Source: Mesorhizobium sp. INR15 (GTDB taxonomy: Bacteria > Pseudomonadota > Alphaproteobacteria > Rhizobiales > Rhizobiaceae). Taken from it: DNA of 64,000 nt. The notes under the pieces were generated by a model, which saw nothing but the letters and a program-made list of their open reading frames with translations, was not told the DNA's origin and searched no databases. The translations under genes and the position numbers were made by a program. The stretch covers positions 4,164,001-4,228,000 of the forward strand of contig NZ_CP045496.1 of assembly GCF_015500075.1 (NCBI RefSeq). The letters run 5' to 3'. Of the stretch, positions 1 through 8,682 are shown piece after piece (position 1 is the stretch's first letter; each line of letters begins with the position of its first letter).

Positions 1-3000
1 GGAGGCGACGATCGGCCTCCTCGAAGGTGCGGGCGATGTCCTCAGCCCGCGCCAGCAGGGCGGCGGACGTCTGTTCGGCGCGTTCGGCGATCTTGCGGTC
101 GGCATCGCTGAAAGCCGCACCGGCCTGCTCATGCAGCGTGCTGGTGACTTCCATGACCTTCTCGCGCAAGGCGCCGGCGACGAACACCGCGCTCTTCTCA
201 AGCACGCTGCGAACATTGTCGACGCCGGTCGAGAGCGCGCGCTCCATGGTTCCCGCGCGTTCCTCGATGATGCCAGTCTGGCGGCTGAACGCCTGCTCGA
301 TCTTGTCAACATCGGCGGCGATTGCCGCCGAGATGTCGGTGCTCCTGGCTGCGATCTGGTCGATGTGGCCGGACAGGGAACGATCGACGTCCTTGCGCGT
401 GTCGGCGAGCTTGACCAGATCGTCTTCCAGCGCACGGGTCAGCATGTTGCGGCCTTCGGCCAGCTTGCCGACATGGCCGGCGATGATGTCGTCGACATCG
501 GTGCGGCTTGCCGAAAGCTTCTGCAGGTCGGCTTCCAGCGCGCGCTTGAGGATGTCGCGGCCTTCGGCCAGCTTCTCGACCTGACCGGCAACCAGCCCGT
601 CGATGCTCGACCGGCTTTCGGCCAGCTTGGCGAGATCGTCCTCGAGCGACTTGGAGAGGCTGGAACGATCCTGGACAAGCCGTTCAGCATGGCTGTTGAC
701 CAGGCCGCTGACGCTCTCCAGATCGGCCTCCAGAGCCCGCGCGAACTGTGCGCGGTCGTCGACCAGCCTTTGCGACTGGTCGGCAACGGTGCCCCTGATC
801 GTGTTGAGGTCGGCTTCCAATGCACGCTTCAGGATATCGCGGCCTTCGGCCAGCTTCTCGACCTGACCAGCGACCAGACCGTCGATGCTCGACCGGCTTT
901 CGGCCAGCTTGGCGAGATCGTCCTGCAACGCCTGCGACAAGGACGAACGATCCTGGGCGAGCTTGTCGGTGTGGCTCTGCATAAGGCCGCTGACGCCCCG
1001 GAGATCGGCTTCCAGTGCGCCGGAAAGGGCCGAGCGATCCTGGGCAAGCTTATCGGTGTGGCTCTGCATAAGACCGCTGACTCCTCGAAGATCGGCTTCC
1101 AGCGCATCGGAGAGGGCAGAGCGGTGTTCGGCAAGCTTATCGGTGTGGCTTTGGACATGGTCGCTGATGCCGGCGAGATCCGCCTGCAGGGCTTGTGCGA
1201 ACTGCGAACGATCGTCCGTAAGCTTCTGCGAATGATCAGCGATGGTGCCCCTGATCGTACCGAGATCGGCTTCCAGCGCACGCTTGAGGATATCGCGGCC
1301 TTCGGCCAGCTTCTCGACCTGACCGGCAACCAGTCCATCGATGCTGGAGCGGCTGTCAGCGAGTTTGGCGAGGTCATCCTCGAGCGCCTTCGACAGGCTT
1401 GCACGGTCCTGAACTAGCTTGTTCATGTGGTCGGCGATGACGCTGTTCACATTCTGCAGGTCGGTTTCGAGGACGCGCGAAAGCTGGCCACGGTCTTCCG
1501 CCAGCTTTTCCGACTGGCTGGCGATGACGCCCTTGATCGTGTTGAGATCGGATTCCAGCGCACGCTTGAGAATGTCACGGCCCTCGGCCAGCTTCTCGAC
1601 CTGACCGGCAACTAGCCCGTCGATGCTGGAGCGGCTGTCGGCGAGTTTGGCGAGATCGGCTTCGAGCGTCTGCGAAAGCAGGCCGCGATCCTCGGCCAGT
1701 CGTCCGGAATGGCCTTCGAGAAGGCCGCGGATTCCGGACAGATCGCTGTCGAGCGATTGGGAGAGCTGGGTGCGGTCTTCCGCCAGTTTGGCGGAATGCG
1801 TCTCGATCAGGCTCTTGATGCCGATAATGTCGTTTTCCAAGGCCTTGGTCAGCACGGCGCGGCCCTCGGCGATCTTCTCGACCTGGCCGGCGACGAGGCC
1901 GTCAATGCCGGCGCGGCTGTCGGCAAGCTTGCCGAGATCTGCTTCCAGGGCGCGCGACAGGATGTTGCGGCCCTCGGCGAGCTTTCCAACATGCCCGGCA
2001 ACCATTTCATCAATGATTGTACGAGCTTGCACGAGCTTTCCAGAGTCTTCGTTAAGTGCCAGGGAAAGCCTGTTGCGGCCTTCTTCCAGCCTTTCGAGAT
2101 GACCGCCGAGCGATGCGTCGATGGCGGCGCGCGATTCGTTGACCTTGCGCAAATCCTCTTCAAGGGCGCGCGCGATCAGGCTGCGGCCTTCGGCCAGCTT
2201 CTGCACCTGATTGGTCACGGCGGCATCGATGCCGGCGCGGCCTTCGGCGAATTTCGCCAGGTCGGTCTGCATCGCGGCAGCCATACGCTCGCGGCTCTCG
2301 GAAAGCTTGCGGCTGTGGTTTTCCACGGCCTCTTCGATGCCAACGCGAGCGTCGGCAAGGCGCTGGATGTCCGTGTCGAAGGAGCGGGACACGACGTGAC
2401 GCGCAGCCTCCATGCGCCCGGCAAAGTCGCTGGCGCGGGCTTCCAGCATGGTCGAAGTAGAGGTGACGATGTCGGCCATGTCGGCGCCGATCTGGGTCTT
2501 GCCCTGATCGATCATCGCCGACAGCGTATCCTTGCTTTCGGCAAAGGTGTGGGCGATTTCGCGGGCGCGCTCGACCAGCGTCTCGTTGATCTGGCGGGCG
2601 CGGGCTTCGAGTGCCGCGTTGAGCTTCTGCGTGCCGGTGTCCAGCGCCTCGGCGCGGGTCTGGAATTCGCTGATCAGCGCCTGGCCGCGTTCGGCAAGCG
2701 TCCGCTCGATGCCATTGAGGCTCGCCTCGAACTCGGAATTGAGGGTGCGCGCGGCGCCGCCGAGCAAGGAGACCATGCCGGTGGTGCGGTCGTCGAGCAG
2801 GTCGGTCAGCGACCGCGTCAGGCCGTCGGTGGTATCCGTAAGTTTGGCGATGCGGGTGTCCAGCAGGCTGGCGAAGGCTTCACCCGAGGTCGACAACCGG
2901 TCGGTGATCGTATCCAGGCGGCCTTCGACCGAATCGAAGATCGACATCGAGCTTTCGTTGATCCGGTCGATCAATGTGTCGCCAGAATTGGTGATCGTCA

Positions 3001-4006
3001 TCGACAGTTTGGTCGATGCGTTGAGGATGCTGTCGCGAATGATGTCGCTGGCAGCGCCGATCTCGTCCTTCAGCGTCTCATGTGCGCCGGTGATCGAGGC
3101 GCGGACGCGCTCGGCGTGGGTCACAACCGCCTCGCGCTCGCTACCGAGACCATCAACGAGCGAGCGGATGCGGGATTCATTTTCCGAATAGGAGCGCTCG
3201 ATCTGGTTCACTTCGCTGTGGACCAGCGTCTCCAGCTCGACGGCGCGCGCAAGCGTGCGCTCGATGCCTTCGCCCATGGCCGCCACTTCGCGGCGAACGG
3301 CCTGGCCGATCATCATCACGCGGTCCTGGGCGAGGTTTTCCGGCTCGGTCAGGCGGAAAGCCACTTCGGTCATCGACTGCGCGGCAATGCGCATCTCCTG
3401 GGCGCGGCGGATCATCGCCGCGAAGGCCCAGAACAGGATGATGGGCACAAGTGCCGCGATGGCCAGGCCGATCAGTTCGGGACGGGCAAGAAACTGGTCG
3501 AGGGTGCGAATTCTCCAGATGCTTGGTCCGAAAAGAAGGTTGGCCAAGCCGCCCGCACCAGCGAACCAGGCGAGCGAAACGAAGGCGACGACCCAATAGA
3601 TCGTGTTCGAGGCGCGCCGGTTGAGGCCGTGCAGAAGCGTCTTGTAGTCTTTCTGGCGTTCATCATTTGCTGGCGTGAATCCGGCAGGCTGTGCGCTGCG
3701 CGTTTCAACAGGGCGCAATTCGGCGGGCTTTGCCTTCGCCGCGGGTTTTGCAGGCTGGCTCTGGTTGATATTGCTTGGATTGATATTGATGGGGCCTTGA
3801 TTGAAGATCGGCGCCGGCTTCTGGCCGCGGCCTTCGCGCGCCAGTTCATCAGCTGCCTGGGATATCTGTGCTTCCAGATCTTCCATCGAGGCCGCGATAT
3901 CGAGGTCGCCGTTTCCGGCATCGCTCAGGTCGAGATCGAGCGCCTTTTCGAGTTCCCTTGCCACGTCGCTGTCAAGAGTTCTCGTCGTCGTTGGTTTCTT
4001 CGCCAT
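1..4006 (-). CDS. Giant membrane-anchored repeat/coiled-coil protein, GPR/RgsE-like growth-pole-ring candidate (C-terminus off the left edge)
   Basis: The minus strand is open from the ATG at 4006 to the window edge, giving 1,335 codons with no stop. The N-terminus (MAKKPTTTRTLDSDVA) is acidic and followed by an Asn/Pro/Ala-rich linker. Two hydrophobic segments lie near residues 138-160 (NTIYWVVAFVSLAWFAG) and 180-200 (LIGLAIAALVPIILFWAF). The rest is almost entirely charged helix with recurring LAEGR, SRAGID and RALEADL motifs, an apolipoprotein A/E-like pattern. Two N-terminal membrane segments followed by a very long helical repeat region match the Agrobacterium growth pole ring protein GPR and Sinorhizobium RgsE (around 2,000 aa), which organise unipolar growth. 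That identity is inference from architecture; a generic kinesin-like or apolipoprotein-like annotation is the fallback. Long open frames on the plus strand here are GC-rich shadows. Confidence 0.85.
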   Translation of the reverse strand, partial: MAKKPTTTRTLDSDVARELEKALDLDLSDAGNGDLDIAASMEDLEAQISQAADELAREGRGQKPAPIFNQGPININPSNINQSQPAKPAAKAKPAELRPVETRSAQPAGFTPANDERQKDYKTLLHGLNRRASNTIYWVVAFVSLAWFAGAGGLANLLFGPSIWRIRTLDQFLARPELIGLAIAALVPIILFWAFAAMIRRAQEMRIAAQSMTEVAFRLTEPENLAQDRVMMIGQAVRREVAAMGEGIERTLARAVELETLVHSEVNQIERSYSENESRIRSLVDGLGSEREAVVTHAERVRASITGAHETLKDEIGAASDIIRDSILNASTKLSMTITNSGDTLIDRINESSMSIFDSVEGRLDTITDRLSTSGEAFASLLDTRIAKLTDTTDGLTRSLTDLLDDRTTGMVSLLGGAARTLNSEFEASLNGIERTLAERGQALISEFQTRAEALDTGTQKLNAALEARARQINETLVERAREIAHTFAESKDTLSAMIDQGKTQIGADMADIVTSTSTMLEARASDFAGRMEAARHVVSRSFDTDIQRLADARVGIEEAVENHSRKLSESRERMAAAMQTDLAKFAEGRAGIDAAVTNQVQKLAEGRSLIARALEEDLRKVNESRAAIDASLGGHLERLEEGRNRLSLALNEDSGKLVQARTIIDEMVAGHVGKLAEGRNILSRALEADLGKLADSRAGIDGLVAGQVEKIAEGRAVLTKALENDIIGIKSLIETHSAKLAEDRTQLSQSLDSDLSGIRGLLEGHSGRLAEDRGLLSQTLEADLAKLADSRSSIDGLVAGQVEKLAEGRDILKRALESDLNTIKGVIASQSEKLAEDRGQLSRVLETDLQNVNSVIADHMNKLVQDRASLSKALEDDLAKLADSRSSIDGLVAGQVEKLAEGRDILKRALEADLGTIRGTIADHSQKLTDDRSQFAQALQADLAGISDHVQSHTDKLAEHRSALSDALEADLRGVSGLMQSHTDKLAQDRSALSGALEADLRGVSGLMQSHTDKLAQDRSSLSQALQDDLAKLAESRSSIDGLVAGQVEKLAEGRDILKRALEADLNTIRGTVADQSQRLVDDRAQFARALEADLESVSGLVNSHAERLVQDRSSLSKSLEDDLAKLAESRSSIDGLVAGQVEKLAEGRDILKRALEADLQKLSASRTDVDDIIAGHVGKLAEGRNMLTRALEDDLVKLADTRKDVDRSLSGHIDQIAARSTDISAAIAADVDKIEQAFSRQTGIIEERAGTMERALSTGVDNVRSVLEKSAVFVAGALREKVMEVTSTLHEQAGAAFSDADRKIAERAEQTSAALLARAEDIARTFEEADRRL
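540..1640 (-). repeat. Nearly identical in-frame repeats inside the giant protein gene
   Basis: The string CCTTCGGCCAGCTTCTCGAC or a near copy begins at 561, 843, 1299 and 1581. The spacings are 282, 456 and 282 bp, all multiples of three. A shorter unit around GGCAAGCTTATCGGTGTGG recurs with an exact 87-bp (29-residue) period at about 957, 1044 and 1131. The repeats therefore encode whole helical modules, and unequal recombination would add or remove residues without shifting the frame. Confidence 0.85.
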
Positions 4007-4277
4007 GCCTTCGCTACCCTGTACTAGCTGCCGAGGGACTTATGATTCTCGTTGTCTTATCCCACGCAGGAGGCTGAAAATGGACCCTCGTATCGTAATG
4101 ACACACAGGGGTAAAGAAAACCTGCATTCCGCGAGATACGTAAAACTTTAAATATAAGGTTAACAAAACCGTGAGTCCGACGCCGCTTTCGCAACATTTT
4201 TCCCCGCCATTCATTAACTCGTTATGTACGGGAATAGCCTAGGTTTTCAGGCTATCGAACAGCGGAGTTATGGATTC

Positions 4278-4646
4278 ATGCGTGGCGAAAGCGGCATTGC
4301 CTTCTCGATGCCCGGGGGCGACGTGTCGGGAACGAGGCGTTCGCGGCCGGTCGATCTGGTGCATCTGGCACGCCAGACAATGGGGGACCGGGATCTCGAA
4401 CGCGAGGTGCTGGCGCTTTTTGTCCAGCAGGCGCTGTCGGTGCGGGACCGGATTGCGGATGCCGACATCAAGGAGAGGCTGCTTCTGGCGCACGGGCTGA
4501 AGGGCTCGGCGCGGGGTGTCGGCGCCTTCGCGGTGGCCGATTGCGCCACCGACATCGAGCACAAGCCGGATGACACCCACACCCTCAAACGGCTTGGCAC
4601 GCTGATCAACGAAGTGCGTGATTTCATCGCCGCCATCAACCGCTAG
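4278..4646 (+). CDS. Hpt (histidine phosphotransfer) domain protein
   Basis: This is a 122-residue protein that is almost only an Hpt four-helix domain. The segment LLLAHGLKGSARGVGAF contains the expected phospho-acceptor His (residue 72) followed by the Lys-Gly-Ser/Ala pattern of Hpt proteins. Such proteins relay phosphoryl groups between receiver domains in the cytoplasm. I chose the ATG at 4278 because a GGAG lies about 10 nt upstream; an in-frame ATG at 4224 would add 18 residues but has no Shine-Dalgarno. It diverges from the giant coiled-coil gene. No kinase or receiver gene is adjacent, so its partners are unknown; cckA lies 15 kb away, but this is not the larger ChpT type. Confidence 0.85.
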   Translation: MRGESGIAFSMPGGDVSGTRRSRPVDLVHLARQTMGDRDLEREVLALFVQQALSVRDRIADADIKERLLLAHGLKGSARGVGAFAVADCATDIEHKPDDTHTLKRLGTLINEVRDFIAAINR

Positions 4647-4746
4647 GAACGTTTTGCGGAAAAACGTCATGGGGCGGCGCTTTCGCGCGGCAGTTGACTT
4701 GTCCGGCGGAGTGATTATCTCGGCGGAAACTCCCTTCAGGTGACAT

Positions 4747-5067
4747 ATGACCAAGCTGACCATTATCGCCCATGACGGCACACATTTCGACATGGATGCC
4801 GAGAACGGCTCGACGGTCATGGAGAACGCGATCCGTAACTCCGTGCCGGGGATCGAGGCGGAATGCGGCGGCGCCTGCGCCTGCGCCACCTGCCACGTCT
4901 ATGTCGACGAGGCATGGACGGCTGAAGTCGGCGAGCCGGAGGCGATGGAAGAGGATATGCTGGACTTCGCCTATGACGTTCAGCCGAACTCGCGCCTGTC
5001 CTGCCAGATCAAGGTGCGCGATGCGCTTGACGGCCTGATCGTGCGGGTGCCTGAACGCCAGGGATAA
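4747..5067 (+). CDS. [2Fe-2S] ferredoxin, adrenodoxin/FdxB type
   Basis: The 106-aa protein has the vertebrate/ISC-type ferredoxin pattern. Cys40, Cys46 and Cys49 form C-x5-C-x2-C (ECGGACACATCHVYV) and Cys86 in RLSCQIKV is the fourth cluster ligand; Cys44 is an extra non-ligand cysteine seen in many adrenodoxin-like proteins. It carries single electrons in the cytoplasm, typically to cytochromes P450, Fe-S assembly or ring-hydroxylating enzymes. The gene immediately downstream on the same strand encodes a TrxR-like ferredoxin-NADP reductase, which suggests a reductase-ferredoxin pair. No terminal acceptor enzyme lies in this window. Confidence 0.93.
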   Translation: MTKLTIIAHDGTHFDMDAENGSTVMENAIRNSVPGIEAECGGACACATCHVYVDEAWTAEVGEPEAMEEDMLDFAYDVQPNSRLSCQIKVRDALDGLIVRVPERQG

Positions 5068-5261
5068 GCTTCCAGCCTTTGCCAGCTGATTTTTCCCGCT
5101 GCGGCTTGGCAGCGGAGCAATGGTCATGCACTGTCATCTGGTTTTCCGCTGCGCCGGGTTCCGTCTCGAACAGGCAAGGGCGCTGCGGAACTTAACTTGG
5201 CGTATGATCCTGGCGAAGATCGATCCCGGTTTTCGGCGCCATGTGCAGCGAGGCACATCGC

Positions 5262-6290
5262 ATGACCGACGTCATCAAGACAGACGCGCTGATTGTCGGG
5301 GCAGGGCCGGTCGGCCTGTTTGCCGTGTTCGAGCTCGGTCTCTTCGACATGAAGTGCCACCTGCTCGACATCCTCGATCGGCCTGGCGGCCAATGCGCGG
5401 AGCTCTATCCGGAAAAGCCGATCTACGACATTCCCGGCTGGCCCTCGATTTCGGCGCAAGGCCTTGTCGACAAGTTGCTTGAGCAGATTGCACCGTTCAA
5501 GCCGGAGTTCACCTTCAACCGCATGGTTGCCGGCCTTGAAAAGCTCGGGGATGGCAGCTTTCGCGTTACCACGGACGAGAATGAGGTTTTTGAAGCCAAG
5601 GTGGTGGTGATCGCCGCCGGCGGTGGCTCTTTTCAGCCGAAGCGGCCACCGATTCCAGGCATCGAGCCCTATGAAGGCAAAAGCGTTTTCTACTCCGTCC
5701 GGCGCATGGAGGATTTCCGCGGTCATGATCTTGTCATTGTCGGCGGCGGCGATTCAGCACTCGACTGGACGCTGAACCTGCAGCCGATCGCCAAGAGCGT
5801 GACGCTGGTGCATCGGCGGCCCGAGTTCCGCGCCGCGCCTGACAGTGTCAACAAGATGTATGCCATGCAGGAGATGAAACAGCTGGAATTCCAGGTCGGG
5901 CAAGTCACCGGCCTGACCGGCGCGGACGGCCAGCTGGCATCGGCTGTCATCAAGGGACCGGACGGCGACATCGAGGTGCCCTGCACGCGCATGCTGCCGT
6001 TTTTCGGCCTGACCATGAAGCTGGGGCCGATCGCCGAATGGGGGCTCAACCTTCATGAAAACCTCATTCCGGTCGATACCGAGAAATTCCAGACATCGAT
6101 CCCCGGCATTTTCGCCGTCGGCGACATCAACTGGTATCCTGGCAAGCTCAAGCTGATTCTGTCGGGCTTCCACGAGGTGGCTTTGATGTCGCAGGCAGCG
6201 AAGCGCATCATCAGCCCAGGCGAACGCATCGTCTTCCAGTACACGACCTCGTCGACCAGCTTGCAGAAGAAGCTCGGTGTCGCCGGCTGA
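5262..6290 (+). CDS. Ferredoxin-NADP(+) reductase, thioredoxin-reductase-like type
   Basis: The 342-aa flavoprotein begins MTDVIKTDALIVGAGPVG, an N-terminal FAD-binding GxGxxG motif. A second dinucleotide motif, DLVIVGGGDSALDWTL, binds NADPH, and the C-terminal FAVGDINWYPGKLKLI is the FAD-contacting GD motif. The redox-active CxxC of true thioredoxin reductases is absent from the NADPH domain, which points to the YumC/Rhodopseudomonas type of ferredoxin reductase. I used the ATG at 5262 (CGAGG about 8 nt upstream) rather than the upstream ATG at 5241. It lies 194 bp after the ferredoxin gene and is the likely electron donor to it. It is convergent with the MFS gene, 3 bp apart. Confidence 0.9.
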   Translation: MTDVIKTDALIVGAGPVGLFAVFELGLFDMKCHLLDILDRPGGQCAELYPEKPIYDIPGWPSISAQGLVDKLLEQIAPFKPEFTFNRMVAGLEKLGDGSFRVTTDENEVFEAKVVVIAAGGGSFQPKRPPIPGIEPYEGKSVFYSVRRMEDFRGHDLVIVGGGDSALDWTLNLQPIAKSVTLVHRRPEFRAAPDSVNKMYAMQEMKQLEFQVGQVTGLTGADGQLASAVIKGPDGDIEVPCTRMLPFFGLTMKLGPIAEWGLNLHENLIPVDTEKFQTSIPGIFAVGDINWYPGKLKLILSGFHEVALMSQAAKRIISPGERIVFQYTTSSTSLQKKLGVAG

Positions 6291-6293
6291 GCT

Positions 6294-7796
6294 CTATTCG
6301 ACAAGCGCGGCGGCCGTGTCCTCGCCGTGGCCGCGAAGCGCCTTTTCCGGCATCAGCGCAAGCGTGATCAGCGCCAGGAGCAGGATAGCCGCCGCCACGA
6401 GAAAGATCATCACGAAAGGAACGGCTGATACCACTTGGCCCGCGGCCTGCACGCCTTCGCCGGCCAGTGGCAGACCATAGCCTAGCGCGACGGCGCCAAG
6501 CATGGCAACGCCGAGCGCGCTGCCCAATGAGCGCAGGAAGGTCAGCACGCCAGTGGCGACGCCCAGATGCATGCGGTCGACGGCGTTCTGGACCGAGACG
6601 GTGGCGACCGGAAACGTGGTTCCGCTGCCGAGGCCAATGCAGACTGTCAGTATTTCGACAACCAGCAGCGAAGCATGTCCGGCAACGAGGCTGAGCAGGC
6701 CGAGGCAAAGGATGGAAAAGATCACTCCGACCATGGCAATCCGCTTGTAGTGCACAAAACGCGGTATCGTGCGCCCGCTGAAGGTCGCGCCGGCAACGGT
6801 GCCGAGCAGCAGGCCGAGCATGGCAATGCCGGATTCGCTGACCGAAAGCCCAATGATCGACTGCAGGTAAACCGGCAGGTAGACCGCAAGGCCGATATTG
6901 GCGGCTTGCAGCAGGAACATGGAAAGCGTGCCGGCAAGCACGATCGGGTTCTTGAGGACGTCGAGCGAGATCAACGGTTCGGCCGCGCGCAGGAGCCGTA
7001 TGGCGAAGGCCGACCAGAAGACCGCCGAGGCGGCGAGCAATGCGAGAATTTCGCGCGACAGCCACGGATATTCGCTGCCGCCCCAGTTCAGCGCCAGCAG
7101 CAGCATCGCCGTTGCGACGACAAGCAACACCGCCCCCAGTCCGTCGATGCGGTGATTTTTCGCGGCAATGGGCAATTTCTTCAGCGGATTGTTGATGATC
7201 GCCATGGCCAGCAGGCCGAGCGGAATGTTGATCCAGAAGATCAGCGACCAATGCAGATGCTCGGCAAATGTGCCGCCAAGCAGAGGCCCGGCGATGCTGG
7301 CGACAGCCCAGGTGCCGGAAATCCAGGCGGCATAGCGCGCCCGTTCGCGCGGCGGCACAAGATCGCCGATCACGGTCTGTGTAAGTGCAAACAGCCCACC
7401 GCCGCCGGCGCCCTGGATCGCGCGGCCGAGCACGAGCACAAACATGTTGGGCGCCAGGGCGCTGACCAGCGATCCGGCAAGAAAGATCAGGATGGCCGCA
7501 TAGATGGTGGGGCGGCGGCCGTAGACGTCCGAGATCTTGCCATATAGCGGCGCCATGGCGGTTGCGGTCAGGAGGTAGCCGGTGACGATCCATGGCAGAT
7601 ACTCGGCATGGCCAAGCAGCCGGCCCATCGTTGGCATGGCAGGCGCCACGATGGTCTGATCAAGCGCGGCCAGCAGCATCGACAGGAGAACGCCGCCAAT
7701 GATGGCGTTCTTTTCGCTTTCCGTCAGCGGCGTGCCTGACGCCACCATCGTTTGCTTGTCGACCGTCTGATCCATGTTTTGTCCATATGCTTTCAT
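6294..7796 (-). CDS. MFS multidrug exporter, DHA2 (EmrB/QacA) family
   Basis: The 500-residue protein has about 14 hydrophobic segments, the expected number for DHA2 drug:proton antiporters. The first helix reads GGVLLSMLLAALDQTIVAPA, with the D-x-T-I-V motif of the family, and loop 2-3 carries GKISDVYGRRP (motif A). It should sit in the inner membrane and export hydrophobic or cationic compounds using the proton gradient. An in-frame ATG at 7775 (MDQTVDKQT) is an equally plausible start. No EmrA-type membrane-fusion partner and no regulator are adjacent, so it may work alone. Substrate unknown. Confidence 0.9.
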   Translation of the reverse strand: MKAYGQNMDQTVDKQTMVASGTPLTESEKNAIIGGVLLSMLLAALDQTIVAPAMPTMGRLLGHAEYLPWIVTGYLLTATAMAPLYGKISDVYGRRPTIYAAILIFLAGSLVSALAPNMFVLVLGRAIQGAGGGGLFALTQTVIGDLVPPRERARYAAWISGTWAVASIAGPLLGGTFAEHLHWSLIFWINIPLGLLAMAIINNPLKKLPIAAKNHRIDGLGAVLLVVATAMLLLALNWGGSEYPWLSREILALLAASAVFWSAFAIRLLRAAEPLISLDVLKNPIVLAGTLSMFLLQAANIGLAVYLPVYLQSIIGLSVSESGIAMLGLLLGTVAGATFSGRTIPRFVHYKRIAMVGVIFSILCLGLLSLVAGHASLLVVEILTVCIGLGSGTTFPVATVSVQNAVDRMHLGVATGVLTFLRSLGSALGVAMLGAVALGYGLPLAGEGVQAAGQVVSAVPFVMIFLVAAAILLLALITLALMPEKALRGHGEDTAAALVE

Positions 7797-7977
7797 GCGG
7801 CCAGCCCGGGCTGTTCAGCATTCGGGAATGTTGATCCACGCGGCCGCGCCTTGATCGTTCGAAACCCGCTATCGGCGGACGTGACATATGTCGCCCCGTA
7901 TAGGCCGATTTCGACGGGTACTCGAAAGATTTCCCAAGCTGGCACTACGCTTCGCCGAAATTGGCTTTCGAGCGCAT

Positions 7978-8598
7978 TCAGGCCGGCGGCAGCTGGCCGT
8001 TCTCGATGCGCTCCATGCGATAGCGCAGTAGCCGCAGGATACGGCTTTCGAAATTGACGCTCTCGACACGGTCGAACTGCACCTGGGCCCGATCGTGACT
8101 GGCAAGAACGGTGGCGGTGATTTCGGCGGCCTTGGCCTTGGCCGCATCGCAGGTCCTTTGCGGGTAACTGGCTTTCAGCGCATCCTCGAGTTCGCGGCCG
8201 TGGTTCTTGGCAATCTCGACATGGCGCTCCTCGTGGCGCTTGATGTCGGCGGACAGCGTATCCCAGAACAGCTTCACATCGGCATCGGCCTTGCGAGGGC
8301 GGCGCCACTCGGGAAGGATCACCTTCACCTTGACCGTCACTTTCGCGTCGGCAATCCGGCAGGTTCTTGCGGTTTGCGCATAGGAGATGCGGGTGGTGAA
8401 CGCCATCTGGGTGGCGCCAGGGTGCCGCGTTCCCGTGCTTTTCACCTCGGGTCCGTGTTTCGATAGCTGGGTCTCGATATCTTCGAGTGTCCGGCCGCCG
8501 ATGGCGAAGTAGCTATAGGTCTTGATGAGATTGGCCGCACCCGCCGGAAGAGCGGTCAAGCCAAGCATCAGTGCACAAAGCAGGGGTCGTTTCATCAT
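7978..8598 (-). CDS. DUF922 putative secreted Zn-dependent protease
   Basis: The 206-aa product has an N-terminal signal peptide (MMKRPLLCALMLGLTALPAGAA). The central segment KRHEERHVEIAKNHG holds H122-E-E-R-H126, an HExxH zinc-metalloprotease signature; this layout matches DUF922, annotated as predicted secreted Zn-dependent proteases. The protein is probably periplasmic. The initiating ATG is doubled (8598 and 8595), with AGAGG just upstream. It is divergent from folP with only 84 bp between. Activity in this family is predicted rather than established, so substrate and role remain unknown. Confidence 0.75.
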   Translation of the reverse strand: MMKRPLLCALMLGLTALPAGAANLIKTYSYFAIGGRTLEDIETQLSKHGPEVKSTGTRHPGATQMAFTTRISYAQTARTCRIADAKVTVKVKVILPEWRRPRKADADVKLFWDTLSADIKRHEERHVEIAKNHGRELEDALKASYPQRTCDAAKAKAAEITATVLASHDRAQVQFDRVESVNFESRILRLLRYRMERIENGQLPPA

Positions 8599-8682
8599 TT
8601 TGCCTCTTCAGCCACCTTGCTTTACGGCCATTCCCGGCGCAACGGAATTCATCTTATTCGGATCACGCATGGTTGATAGGCA

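Noticed and set aside
540..1640. Regularly spaced repeats that could suggest a CRISPR array
   Set aside because: Spacing and unit lengths are multiples of three inside an open frame, units are too long, and there are no cas genes.
131..4027. Long plus-strand open frames of 428 and 772 codons opposite the giant protein gene
   Set aside because: They are Ala/Gly/Asp-rich shadows made by codon bias of the minus-strand gene and show no domain; the minus frame is open for 1,335 codons with coherent repeats.
4148..4164. CtrA-like TTAA...TTAAC before the Hpt gene
   Set aside because: The spacing between the half-sites is eight bases, not seven, so it does not fit the consensus.
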